DNA from: an uncultured bacterium
Lineage (GTDB): Bacteria; Bacillota; Clostridia; Oscillospirales; Ruminococcaceae
Length of the DNA: 64,000 nt
NCBI GenBank assembly: GCA_905215965.1
Contig: CAJMSD010000005.1
Span: 1-64,000, forward strand
Reading direction: 5' to 3'
In this document: one piece after another, positions 26,803 through 33,422 of the stretch
Layout of the letters: each line of letters starts with the position of its first letter
How positions within the stretch are numbered: position 1 is the stretch's first letter
The notes under the pieces: generated by a model
Database searches by the model: none
Seen by the model: only the letters and a program-made list of their open reading frames with translations
Told to the model about the DNA's origin: nothing
Translations under genes and position numbers: made by a program

Positions 26803-26960
26803 ATAAACACCCTTTCTGATAATTTTCTATTTAATTATAGCTCTTATTGTCTTGTTTGTCAATCTATATATGAAACTTTTTTCACTCAAATTTCTATGAC
26901 CTTTTAAAACTTCATCTGATATATTATACTTAAAACAGCAAATCTGTGAGGAGTGAAGAA

Positions 26961-27179
26961 ATGGCAGTCGGTAAAGTGGTTATTACATTAGATGAGTTCC
27001 GCAAGGCAAAAGGTATCAGCAAATACCAGATTATCAAAAACTGTAGTGTCAGTCATACTCAGCTTAACAACTACTGCAATAACAAGGTTGAGCGAATAGA
27101 CCTACCTGTGCTTGCAAGGATTTGTGATTTTCTTGAATGTGATATTGGGGATATATTGAAATATGTGCCCGAAGTATAA
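26961..27179 (+). CDS. Small XRE-family DNA-binding protein
   Basis: 72 residues that are nearly all helix-turn-helix: LDEFRKAKGISKYQIIKNCSVSHTQLNNYC and then DLPVLARICDFLECDIGDIL, a Cro/C1-type fold. GAGGAG precedes the ATG at 26961; a GTG five codons upstream is less likely. It is divergent from the stalk protein and is the natural candidate for the element's regulator. Its target might be the 10-bp inverted repeat at the int promoter, but that is inference. Confidence 0.85.
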   Translation: MAVGKVVITLDEFRKAKGISKYQIIKNCSVSHTQLNNYCNNKVERIDLPVLARICDFLECDIGDILKYVPEV

Positions 27180-27199
27180 AACTTAATATGACAAAAGCA

Positions 27200-27230
27200 A
27201 AGCAGAGTGATAAGTTTCACTCTGCTTTTT
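27200..27230. terminator. Bidirectional terminator inside the element
   Basis: 11-bp stem AAGCAGAGTGA / TCACTCTGCTT, loop TAAGTT, T-run on both strands. It separates the XRE gene from the convergent unknown gene. Confidence 0.9.
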
Positions 27231-27241
27231 GTTATGTAGAA

Positions 27242-27559
27242 TTACATCTTTCTGCTAAAGCGCTCAATATCACGACGAATACTATCTGGTTTATTAGGAT
27301 AGCATTTGAGTGTCAAACTGTTTGCGGGAGAGTTTTCGAAGAAATAGCCTTCGATAAACTTTACGTATGTTCTTCCGTATACTCGCTCCACCTCCCTAAC
27401 AAACGGAATAACCTCGATTCTGAGGCGCTGATACTCTGCCTCTAAGTATCTAATGCGATTCTGACACACTTCCTTCCTCCTTTTCCCCCTTTTGCTACAT
27501 TGAGCATTATCGAGAGTCTTCTTACAGCGTTTAATGTTGCTAAGCTTGTAATAATACAT
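27242..27559 (-). CDS. Small basic protein, unknown
   Basis: About 105 residues starting at the ATG with AAAGGA nine bases upstream; an in-frame ATG further up (27610) has no ribosome site. It is rich in Lys and Arg, mostly helical, with a coiled stretch (RIRYLEAEYQRLRIEVIPFVREVERVYG) followed by a possible DNA-binding segment near the C-terminus. It loosely resembles phage late-gene or sigma-like regulators, which is a weak guess. It lies opposite to the replication module. Confidence 0.55.
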   Translation of the reverse strand: MYYYKLSNIKRCKKTLDNAQCSKRGKRRKEVCQNRIRYLEAEYQRLRIEVIPFVREVERVYGRTYVKFIEGYFFENSPANSLTLKCYPNKPDSIRRDIERFSRKM

Positions 27560-27847
27560 TACAATCATTCCTTTCTGAAGCTCAGAAAGTTTATTATTGG
27601 GTATTTGCATTGATTGAGCTTCAGAATCTATAAAATCATCTCAAGCTATTCCGGAAGAAACTTATAAAACTCAAGAAAATTTGTGTATCTGCACAAAATA
27701 ATATGATATAGTTTGTTAATTTTGCCTATAATAAGAAGTTGCCCAAACTGGACAACAGAAGATGTGATAATATATAGACAGGCGAGGAGGACAATTCATC
27801 AAAACGAAATTGCCAAATATGATGTGGCAGAAAGGAGGAAAATTATT
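27560..27847. other. Intergenic region upstream of the replication module
   Basis: About 290 AT-rich bases between divergent genes. Promoters for both must lie here, but no high-quality consensus pair was found. Confidence 0.4.
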
Positions 27848-28114
27848 ATGTACATAGTAGGAATGAATTATTCAACCAATGCTGATGGGAAAAGAGTAAC
27901 TACTCTTCACGTCAGTGAGCCATTCAATGACTATTACAGCAATACAGAAGCTGGCAGAGGCTGTATCGGCGAAAAAGTCGATAAAGTTTTCGTCGGTGAA
28001 TACGATTGCTCTAAACTGGAGCTTGGTATGGAAATTGATATTTTCTATGACAAAGCTGTAAGCACACGAAATGGTACATATCAGCCTATCAAGAGAATAG
28101 AAATTCTTGGCTAA
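27848..28114 (+). CDS. 88-residue element protein, possible accessory replication protein
   Basis: A strong AAAGGAGG ribosome site precedes ATG 27848; the frame is open further upstream but without signals. It is a beta-rich small protein (YIVGMNYSTNADGKRVTTLHV, VDKVFVGEYD, MEIDIFYDKAV). Its size and position at the head of a rolling-circle module are those of single-strand-binding proteins such as filamentous-phage G5P, but no sequence relationship is established. First gene of the ATPase-Rep-Xis module. Confidence 0.6.
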   Translation: MYIVGMNYSTNADGKRVTTLHVSEPFNDYYSNTEAGRGCIGEKVDKVFVGEYDCSKLELGMEIDIFYDKAVSTRNGTYQPIKRIEILG

Positions 28115-28167
28115 TTACACTACGGGAGGGGAAAACTCCCCTCCCACAATTTTAAGGGGGTATATTA

Positions 28168-28758
28168 ATGCAAATACTTTTATTTGTTTTAGCCGTCCTA
28201 CTTATTGGTATAGGCGGTTATTATTTGACTTGTCATATTATTAAGTTGTGGACAGGCTGTACAACCCAAGAAGCAGTAACGAGGTTACATAATTTCCTAA
28301 GTGGCAAATCACACTATTCTTTTGAAAATGATATCGGCTTTGCTAATGCTGTATGGGATAGCGTTAGAAACATCATAGGTGTTAAAAGATTTCAGCAACT
28401 GTGCGACTTGTCAAATACAATCATCAATCCACCTTTGCTTGCGTTCGGTTACGAAAGCGGATTGCCGCATATTGTAATTTCGTTATTCTATATTGATGAC
28501 AACGAAAAACAGAGGTTGGAAACTGTCCTCACTAATCTTGTAAAAGATTATCTTCGTAAGTTTGGCTATAATGAGGCAATTCTCGTCGATTGGAAAACTC
28601 GCTACGACCTTAATATGCCGTACTTAGAGATAAGATACGCACGCACAAGTGAAGAACAACATATTCTCAATTATAGCTTGAATTGTATTCGTCAAAATGT
28701 GATTACAGTTAATAATGCTGTTATTGACACGGAGGATGAAGAGGACTTAGATGAATAA
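28168..28758 (+). CDS. N-terminally anchored membrane protein of the element
   Basis: 196 residues. One N-terminal membrane helix (about 2-24) is followed by a soluble, mixed alpha/beta domain and an acidic tail (DTEDEEDLDE). AAGGGGG precedes the ATG. Its last 8 bases overlap the FtsK-like gene, so the two are coupled and may form one complex at the membrane. No family recognised. Confidence 0.7.
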   Translation: MQILLFVLAVLLIGIGGYYLTCHIIKLWTGCTTQEAVTRLHNFLSGKSHYSFENDIGFANAVWDSVRNIIGVKRFQQLCDLSNTIINPPLLAFGYESGLPHIVISLFYIDDNEKQRLETVLTNLVKDYLRKFGYNEAILVDWKTRYDLNMPYLEIRYARTSEEQHILNYSLNCIRQNVITVNNAVIDTEDEEDLDE

Positions 28759-29464
28759 TAATACATTCATGCTCGGTTACGATTTAAGTGTATTCAGCGT
28801 ACAAGGGATTAAAATTCCCTTGTATGTTCCTTTGAATAGTCATATTATTGTGGTTGGCGGAAGTGGCTCTGGTAAAAGCACAAGCATTTTATACTGGCTG
28901 TATAAAATTAAAAAATCGAGGTGTATTCTACATATCGTGGATTTTAAAGCAAGCCACGAATTTGATGGTATAACCGACAATTTTTTTGAGTTTGAGGATT
29001 CTTATGAGGGGATTAAAAAATTTTACGAAGAGTTTTTGAATACCCCTGAGGAAAACACAACCATAAAAATACTCTTAATTGATGAAATTGCTGGGCTTTT
29101 AACACACTATTCTATGACTAAAGAGGGCAAGCAGAAAGCTGATGAAATACGGAATATAATGAGTTCTATCTTAATGCTCGGCAGAAGTAGATGCTGTTTT
29201 TTATGGCTTTCAATGCAACGTTATTCTGCTTCTATATTTCCGTCATCAAGCGGAAGTGCTGATAACTTTCACGTATGTGTAGGTTTAGGTAACTTAACAG
29301 TTGACGGACGTAAAGGCTTATTTGCTGGCGAACATTTTGAAGGCGAAGAACTATTGCAGTTTGGACAAGGTAAAGGAATAGTGCTTATTGATGGACAACC
29401 ATTAAAAGCGCTTATTATTCCAAGAGTTTCAAAGCAAAAGCTTCTGTCATTATTAAAGAGGTAA
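28751..29464 (+). CDS. FtsK/HerA-family ATPase
   Basis: 237 residues, a single motor domain without membrane helices. Walker A GGSGSGKST (about 36-44), a DFKASHEFDG segment like the FtsK DPK motif, Walker B ILLIDEIAG (about 102-110), and a Gln-Arg sensor region (WLSMQRYSAS). The C-terminal part (GLFAGEHFEGEELLQFGQGKG) follows the FtsK pattern GAEKLLG-GDML. It probably pumps DNA at the membrane for transfer or segregation, with the coupled membrane protein upstream as its anchor. It is much shorter than chromosomal FtsK and lacks the gamma domain. Confidence 0.85.
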   Translation: MNNNTFMLGYDLSVFSVQGIKIPLYVPLNSHIIVVGGSGSGKSTSILYWLYKIKKSRCILHIVDFKASHEFDGITDNFFEFEDSYEGIKKFYEEFLNTPEENTTIKILLIDEIAGLLTHYSMTKEGKQKADEIRNIMSSILMLGRSRCCFLWLSMQRYSASIFPSSSGSADNFHVCVGLGNLTVDGRKGLFAGEHFEGEELLQFGQGKGIVLIDGQPLKALIIPRVSKQKLLSLLKR

Positions 29465-29471
29465 AAACTCC

Positions 29472-29512
29472 GTCAAAGGGTAAGCTGTGGCGAAGCTACA
29501 GCACCCTTTGAC
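29472..29512. repeat. Large hairpin preceding the replication origin
   Basis: Outer stem GTCAAAGGGT / ACCCTTTGAC (10 bp), inner stem GCTGT / ACAGC. It directly abuts the nonanucleotide stem-loop. It may be a terminator for the ATPase gene without a T-run, or part of the origin. Confidence 0.65.
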
Positions 29513-29548
29513 ATAAGTGAGTGGTCAGTATTACCCACTCACTTATGT
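29511..29548. other. Putative rolling-circle origin: stem-loop with CAGTATTAC
   Basis: Perfect 14-bp stem (29511-29524 with 29535-29548) and a 10-base loop TCAGTATTAC. Bases 29526-29534 read CAGTATTAC, matching the NANTATTAC nonanucleotide of CRESS-DNA virus origins, where Rep cuts between the last T and AC (here between 29532 and 29533). As in geminiviruses, the nonanucleotide abuts the 3' arm of the stem. It stands about 90 bases before rep. Confidence 0.8.
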
Positions 29549-29614
29549 GACTGTGATTTACAGAGGAATACAACGTATTTACGTCATTTTATAGTCACAT
29601 AAGTAATTGTGACT
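29541..29614. repeat. Iteron-like repeats beside the origin
   Basis: ACTTATGTGA (29541-29550) and its exact inverse TCACATAAGT (29595-29604), plus a 7-bp hairpin AGTCACA / TGTGACT (29593-29614). Repeated motifs next to the stem-loop are where CRESS-type Reps bind before nicking. Confidence 0.55.
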
Positions 29615-29635
29615 TTATCAAAGGATGTGATAAAA

Positions 29636-30820
29636 TTGGCTTTTTCAGCAAATACAAGAGGTAGATGTTGGATAGGCACTATACAGATAAAAAACATGGA
29701 AAAAGCAGGCTTAATAAAAGAAGAATACGAAAATCCAGAATACATTGCTGATTATTTTATAAACCTCTGGGAAAAAAGCGGTAAAGGTCGAAAAGCGGGT
29801 ATTGCAATATGCGTTTCACTTAATGGATGTTATCATGCTCATATAGCTTGCTATGGCAATACTACAACTTTAAAGAAAGTATCAGATATTTTATATCAAT
29901 CACATATTGAGCCACAATTAGGCGGTAAAGATGAATTGAAAAATTATCTCCTCAAAGAGGGTACATATGCTGAAAAAGGCGAACAAGTACTATATACTAA
30001 AGGATTAGATGTTATTTCAGATAAACAAGGAAAAAGAAATGATTTAGAAGAAATAGAAGAATTATTGAACAGTGGTGCAACACCAGAAGAAATATTTGAA
30101 CTGTCATTCAGATATCGTAAATATGAAAAGATGATTAGAACTGATTTCTTAAGCAGAAGAATAAAAGAGACTCCATTAATCAAGAAAATGAATAATGAAT
30201 ATCATTTTGGGCGAAGCGGAACAGGAAAAACTTTCACATATATAAAGCTTTGTGAAGAAAATTCTCCAGATGATGTTTATTTGTGTAATGACTACTCTAA
30301 TTCCAGCAGTAGTGGTGGTGGATTCGATTTCTATTCAAATAATCCTGCCAAGTTTGTTGTACTGGATGAGTTCAGAGGAAACATTCCGTATAATCAACTG
30401 TTATCCATTCTTGACGTGTACAGTAGAAATCAACAACATTGCAGATATCAAAACACATATAATCTCTGGACATCTGTAATTATTTGTTCAATATATCCTC
30501 CAGAAGAAGTGTATAAGTTTATGGTAGATGAAAGTAAACGCAACATAGATTCCTTGCAACAATTTTTGAGAAGATTAAATGTTATAGTTTATCATTATAA
30601 AAATAAAAACGGTGAGTATAAAACTTTTGAAATGCAGGCAGATGAATATTTATGTGCACATGACATGATAAATAAAGCTATGGAAAATGAAAGAAAATCT
30701 AACAAGATTGATATAGATGACAGAACTGAAAGCACAAAGGAGCTTTTGAAAGATTTCGGAATTATTCAAGAAAGGAGAATTGATTGTGGCAAAATCAATC
30801 CCAATATGGGAAAAATCTAA
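29636..30820 (+). CDS. rep: CRESS-type Rep: HUH endonuclease fused to superfamily 3 helicase
   Basis: 394 residues starting at TTG (AAAGGA upstream; a GTG nine codons earlier is possible). The endonuclease domain shows motif I around WIGTIQ (12-17), the HUH box HAHIAC (His67, His69) and the YxxK box Y104-L-L-K107, with Tyr104 the expected nucleophile. The SF3 helicase has Walker A GRSGTGKT (192-199), Walker B VVLDEF (241-246) and a motif C-like VIICSIY (281-287, with Ser where Asn is usual). It should nick the stem-loop at 29511-29548 and unwind DNA in rolling-circle replication. Single catalytic Tyr and SF3 domain fit plasmid relatives of CRESS-DNA virus Reps. Confidence 0.85.
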   Translation: MAFSANTRGRCWIGTIQIKNMEKAGLIKEEYENPEYIADYFINLWEKSGKGRKAGIAICVSLNGCYHAHIACYGNTTTLKKVSDILYQSHIEPQLGGKDELKNYLLKEGTYAEKGEQVLYTKGLDVISDKQGKRNDLEEIEELLNSGATPEEIFELSFRYRKYEKMIRTDFLSRRIKETPLIKKMNNEYHFGRSGTGKTFTYIKLCEENSPDDVYLCNDYSNSSSSGGGFDFYSNNPAKFVVLDEFRGNIPYNQLLSILDVYSRNQQHCRYQNTYNLWTSVIICSIYPPEEVYKFMVDESKRNIDSLQQFLRRLNVIVYHYKNKNGEYKTFEMQADEYLCAHDMINKAMENERKSNKIDIDDRTESTKELLKDFGIIQERRIDCGKINPNMGKI

Positions 30821-30983
30821 TCTTACACTTGAAGAAGCTGCTGCCTATTTTGGCATTGGCATTAACAAGCTGAGAGACCTATCAAATGAACATAATTGCA
30901 CTTTTGTTCTTTGGTGCGGTTCTAAGAGACTTATCAAGCGTAAACAATTAGAGGAATACCTGTCAAAAGCTTATTCGATTTAG
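30786..30983 (+). CDS. xis: Excisionase-like small DNA-binding protein
   Basis: 65 residues starting at GTG 30786 (AAAGGAG 8 bases upstream; TTG 30780 is possible). A winged helix-turn-helix of the excisionase family: LTLEEAAAYFGIGINKLRDL, then the WCGSKRLIKRKQLEEYL wing and helix, much like Tn916 Xis. It would bend attachment-site DNA and favour excision by Int. It overlaps the end of rep by 35 bases and precedes int, so replication and excision are likely coexpressed. Confidence 0.85.
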   Translation: MAKSIPIWEKSNLTLEEAAAYFGIGINKLRDLSNEHNCTFVLWCGSKRLIKRKQLEEYLSKAYSI

Positions 30984-30997
30984 CTTCATATTAACTA

Positions 30998-31027
30998 TTG
31001 ACAAATTGAACACGTTTGAGTTATAAT
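30998..31027 (+). promoter_or_regulatory. int promoter
   Basis: TTGACA (30998-31003), 18-base spacer, TATAAT (31022-31027), 45 bases before int. It lets int be expressed independently of the rep-xis transcript. Confidence 0.8.
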
Positions 31028-31043
31028 ATACTTAAACGTGTTC
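31008..31043. promoter_or_regulatory. Operator-like inverted repeat over the int promoter
   Basis: GAACACGTTT (31008-31017) and AAACGTGTTC (31034-31043), a perfect 10-bp inverted repeat that brackets the -10 box. A third copy, GAACACGTTT, lies near the left end at 25455-25464. It is a repressor site by position; the XRE protein of the element is the best candidate. Confidence 0.7.
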
Positions 31044-31071
31044 TCTTTAGTGTTATGAAAGGAATGATAAT

Positions 31072-32313
31072 ATGGCAGTAAAGAGACGCAAAGACAACAA
31101 AAACCGTCTTTTAAAAGACGGCGAGTATCAAAGGGCAAATGGTACATTTGAATTTAAATGGAGAGACAAGATGGGGAAACGTCACTCTATTTATGCCAAA
31201 ACTCTTGATGAGCTTCGCAATAAGGAACTGGAAGTATTAAGAAATGTATTAGATGGTATCAGAACTGAAAAAACAAGTCTGACCATAAATGACTTGTTTA
31301 ATCTCTGGGTACAACTGAAAAGAGGTTTGAAAGATAATACCTTTTCTAATTATAAGTTTATGTATGCACAGTTTGTTGAACCAGAGTTCGGAAGAACCAA
31401 AATTGTTGACTTGAAAAGGACAGATGTAAGAGCTTTCTATAATTGCCTTGCAGATGAACGTCACATTAAAGTTTCTACAATTGATAACATTCACACCGTA
31501 CTACATCAAGTCCTTGAATTAGCCGTTGAAGATGATTACCTGAGATATAATCCGTCAGATAATGCTTTAAAAGAACTGAAAAAAGCTCATGCATATGAGT
31601 ATATCAAAAGACGTGCTTTAACTGTTCCAGAACAAGAATTATTTGAGGCTTTTTTAAGTAAATCAAAACAATACCACAAGTGGTATCCTGTTTTTATAAT
31701 TTTATTATGGACAGGTATGCGAGTAGGAGAAGCCACAGGCTTGCGTTGGTCTGATATTGATTTAGATAAAGGAACAATCTCAGTTAATCATACCCTTGTT
31801 TATTATAGCAGAGGCAAAAAACAAGGTTGTTCCTTTGCTATTAACACTCCAAAGACTAAAGCAGGCACAAGAATAATTCCGATGCTCCCAAAGGTCAGAG
31901 AAGCTTTTTTGATGGAAAAATCATATCAAGAGTCATGTGGTATAAAGTGTACAGTATCAATTGACGGTTATAGCGATTTTATTTTCGTTAATCGTTTTGG
32001 CGGTGCTCAACATCAAGGAACGCTTAACAAAGCGTTGCGAAGAATCATACGTGACTGCAATTATGCGGTACTGGATGAAAACACAGATGCTGAAAATGCT
32101 GTGCTTCTTCCTAATTTCAGCAATCACTCATTAAGGCACACATTTACAACAAGAATGTGTGAAGCTGGAGTTAATATCAAAGCTATGCAAGATATTTTAG
32201 GTCATGCAGATGCAGAAACCACAATGGATATTTATGCAGAAGCAACCAACGATTTGAAACGCAGTGAAATGATTGATTTTGAAAAGTTTTTTAAGGTACA
32301 TCAAGCCACATAA
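31072..32313 (+). CDS. int: Tyrosine integrase of the lysS element (Tn916-like)
   Basis: 413 residues, Tn916 Int length. The N-terminal arm-binding domain (about 1-60; LLKDGEYQRANGTFEFKWRDKMGKRHSIYAKTLDEL) is followed by a SAM-like core-binding domain (about 65-160). The catalytic domain has Arg in WTGMRVGEATGLRWSDID, HxxR in HSLRHTFTTRM, and His and Tyr in LGHADAETTMDIYAEA. It recombines the element with the lysS 3' end. AAAGGAA precedes the ATG. It is the last gene before the right end, with candidate arm sites 12 bases after its stop. Confidence 0.93.
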   Translation: MAVKRRKDNKNRLLKDGEYQRANGTFEFKWRDKMGKRHSIYAKTLDELRNKELEVLRNVLDGIRTEKTSLTINDLFNLWVQLKRGLKDNTFSNYKFMYAQFVEPEFGRTKIVDLKRTDVRAFYNCLADERHIKVSTIDNIHTVLHQVLELAVEDDYLRYNPSDNALKELKKAHAYEYIKRRALTVPEQELFEAFLSKSKQYHKWYPVFIILLWTGMRVGEATGLRWSDIDLDKGTISVNHTLVYYSRGKKQGCSFAINTPKTKAGTRIIPMLPKVREAFLMEKSYQESCGIKCTVSIDGYSDFIFVNRFGGAQHQGTLNKALRRIIRDCNYAVLDENTDAENAVLLPNFSNHSLRHTFTTRMCEAGVNIKAMQDILGHADAETTMDIYAEATNDLKRSEMIDFEKFFKVHQAT

Positions 32314-32325
32314 GCATCATTAAGC

Positions 32326-32410
32326 TTACGACCATTTTACGACCAACTTACGACAGATTATAATAAAATACGTAGTGTTATAAAGCATAAACTAAAAATC
32401 TTTGTCGTAA
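32326..32410. repeat. Right arm-type integrase sites (3 direct, 1 inverted)
   Basis: TTACGACC at 32326-32333 and 32337-32344 and TTACGAC at 32348-32354, all at 11-base steps, plus an inverted GTCGTAA at 32404-32410. They mirror the pair near the left end. Confidence 0.65.
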
Positions 32411-32454
32411 AGTAGGGATATAAAGAGTGTAAAGGAAATATAAAATATAAAGTA

Positions 32455-32476
32455 TCTTTTCCCCACAATGAAGCCT
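32455..32476. repeat. attR candidate
   Basis: TCTTTTCCCCACAATGAAGC and onward, matching the lysS segment at 25351-25372. It marks the right end of the element and the resumption of host DNA. Confidence 0.75.
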
Positions 32477-32514
32477 ATCGTACAGCAGAATCAGAGTGAA
32501 AGCAAGGAATAAGG
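32456..32514 (+). pseudogene. lysS: Displaced original 3' end of lysS
   Basis: Read in frame from 32456 this gives LFPTMKPIVQQNQSESKE and a TAA stop (32512-32514). The first seven residues repeat the lysS end at 25350-25372, while the tail differs from the one now attached. The host lysS terminator follows. This is the host remnant left when the element integrated. Confidence 0.8.
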
Positions 32515-32536
32515 ACAGGCTATATAAAAATATAAG

Positions 32537-32576
32537 AGACGGAATCGCAAAATATTTGCGGTTCCGTCTTTTTTGG
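32537..32576 (+). terminator. Original lysS terminator
   Basis: Long stem AGACGGAA-CGCAAA / TTTGCG-TTCCGTCT followed by TTTTTT. It now stands 7 kb from the active lysS. Confidence 0.85.
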
Positions 32577-32633
32577 CGCATATCTCCGATATAAAAAGGA
32601 CGCCGCCCAAACGGACGGCGTCACATATATAGT

Positions 32634-33092
32634 TTATTCTATTTCAAGGCGTTTTGTTTCGGGTTGAACAGTTTCCTTTTTGGGCAGTCTTAACTGCAAA
32701 ACTCCGTTTTCATATTTTGCTTTTATCTCATCCGTATCGATGCCGGAAACATCGAACTGACGGCTGTAGCTTCCGTAGGAACGCTCGATGCGAACAATTT
32801 TATCCTTTTGATCCTTTTCTTCAAATTTGGAATGGCGTTCTGCTTTTACGGTAAGCGTATTTGCCGAAATATCCAGCTGAATATCCTTTTTATCAAATCC
32901 CGGCAGATCTGCTTCCAAAAGATAGTGATCGCCTTCGTCCGTTACATCTGTTTTGAATTCGGATAAATCATTGCTGCCGAAAAACGCACCAAACGGATTT
33001 TCAAAAAAGTTTCTTTCCATCTCTTCTATTTCGCGGAAAGGATTATAGCTGCTGAGATGACGACCGTTATTTCTGTTACTAAGTTCAAACAT
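32634..33092 (-). CDS. hsp20: Small heat shock protein, Hsp20 family
   Basis: 152 residues. The central alpha-crystallin domain (about 45-140; FKTDVTDEGDHYLLEADLPGFDKKDIQLDIS ... YENGVLQLRLPKKE) has the conserved A-x-x-x-n-GvL-type GVL motif. It is an ATP-independent holdase that binds unfolding proteins. The start at 33092 has GGAGG eight bases upstream. A perfect CIRCE operator lies about 190 bases upstream, so HrcA control is likely. Confidence 0.93.
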   Translation of the reverse strand: MFELSNRNNGRHLSSYNPFREIEEMERNFFENPFGAFFGSNDLSEFKTDVTDEGDHYLLEADLPGFDKKDIQLDISANTLTVKAERHSKFEEKDQKDKIVRIERSYGSYSRQFDVSGIDTDEIKAKYENGVLQLRLPKKETVQPETKRLEIE

Positions 33093-33284
33093 AATTAATA
33101 CCTCCAAGATAATCTTAAATAATATTTATTATGTCGCCCTTTATTTGTATTATCCGATAAGGTCGGCTGGGTTAATCGGAATGCATTATGTTGTTCATTG
33201 GAATCATCTCTTTCTTTAATGTAATTATAGTATATTCCTGAAAATCATATAATGTGTGACTATTTTATTAATAATATGTAAACT

Positions 33285-33311
33285 TTAGCACTCTAACCTC
33301 GAGAGTGCTAA
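33285..33311. promoter_or_regulatory. CIRCE operator (HrcA binding site)
   Basis: TTAGCACTC, nine bases, GAGTGCTAA: a perfect match to the CIRCE consensus. HrcA represses heat-shock genes through it. It probably serves hsp20, though it lies between divergent genes. Confidence 0.92.
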
Positions 33312-33350
33312 ACCGCTTTGCTATAATAGAATTGCACCGGGTTAACAGAG

Positions 33351-33379
33351 TTGATTATTGGTGAAAATTAGGTTATAAT
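33351..33379 (+). promoter_or_regulatory. rnhA-iscS-iscU promoter
   Basis: TTGATT (33351-33356), 17-base spacer, TATAAT (33374-33379), about 44 bases before the apparent rnhA start. Confidence 0.7.
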
Positions 33380-33422
33380 ATATGTATATACTAAAATGAC
33401 ATAAATTCAGGGGTGAAGCAAT

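Larger units (their letters stand above)
25351..32476. mobile_element. 7.1-kb integrated element with CRESS-like Rep, FtsK-like ATPase, Xis and Int
   Basis: Boundaries are defined by the duplicated lysS 3' segment. Cargo in order: a 42-residue exported peptide (-), a Thr/Gly-rich membrane protein (-), a small XRE regulator (+), an unknown (-), then a plus-strand module of an 88-residue protein, a membrane protein, an FtsK-like ATPase, a stem-loop origin, Rep, an excisionase-like protein and a tyrosine integrase. The sequence is visibly more AT-rich than the flanking core genes. No relaxase of the MOB type and no type IV secretion genes are visible, so it is an integrating rolling-circle plasmid, a mobilizable element, or an AICE-like element transferring through the FtsK-type pump. 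That choice is inference. Confidence 0.85.
33093..33422. other. Divergent control region hsp20 / rnhA
   Basis: 330 bases with the CIRCE element, the rnhA promoter (33351-33379) and the hsp20 leader. A TATAAT-like box for hsp20 lies near 33223-33228 on the minus strand, without a good -35. Confidence 0.55.

Noticed and set aside
25426..32354. The 18-bp direct repeat TTACGACCAACTTACGAC as attL and attR crossover
   Set aside because: The lysS end beyond the right copy shows the host boundary lies about 100 bases further out, so these are more likely arm sites. An empty-site comparison would settle it.
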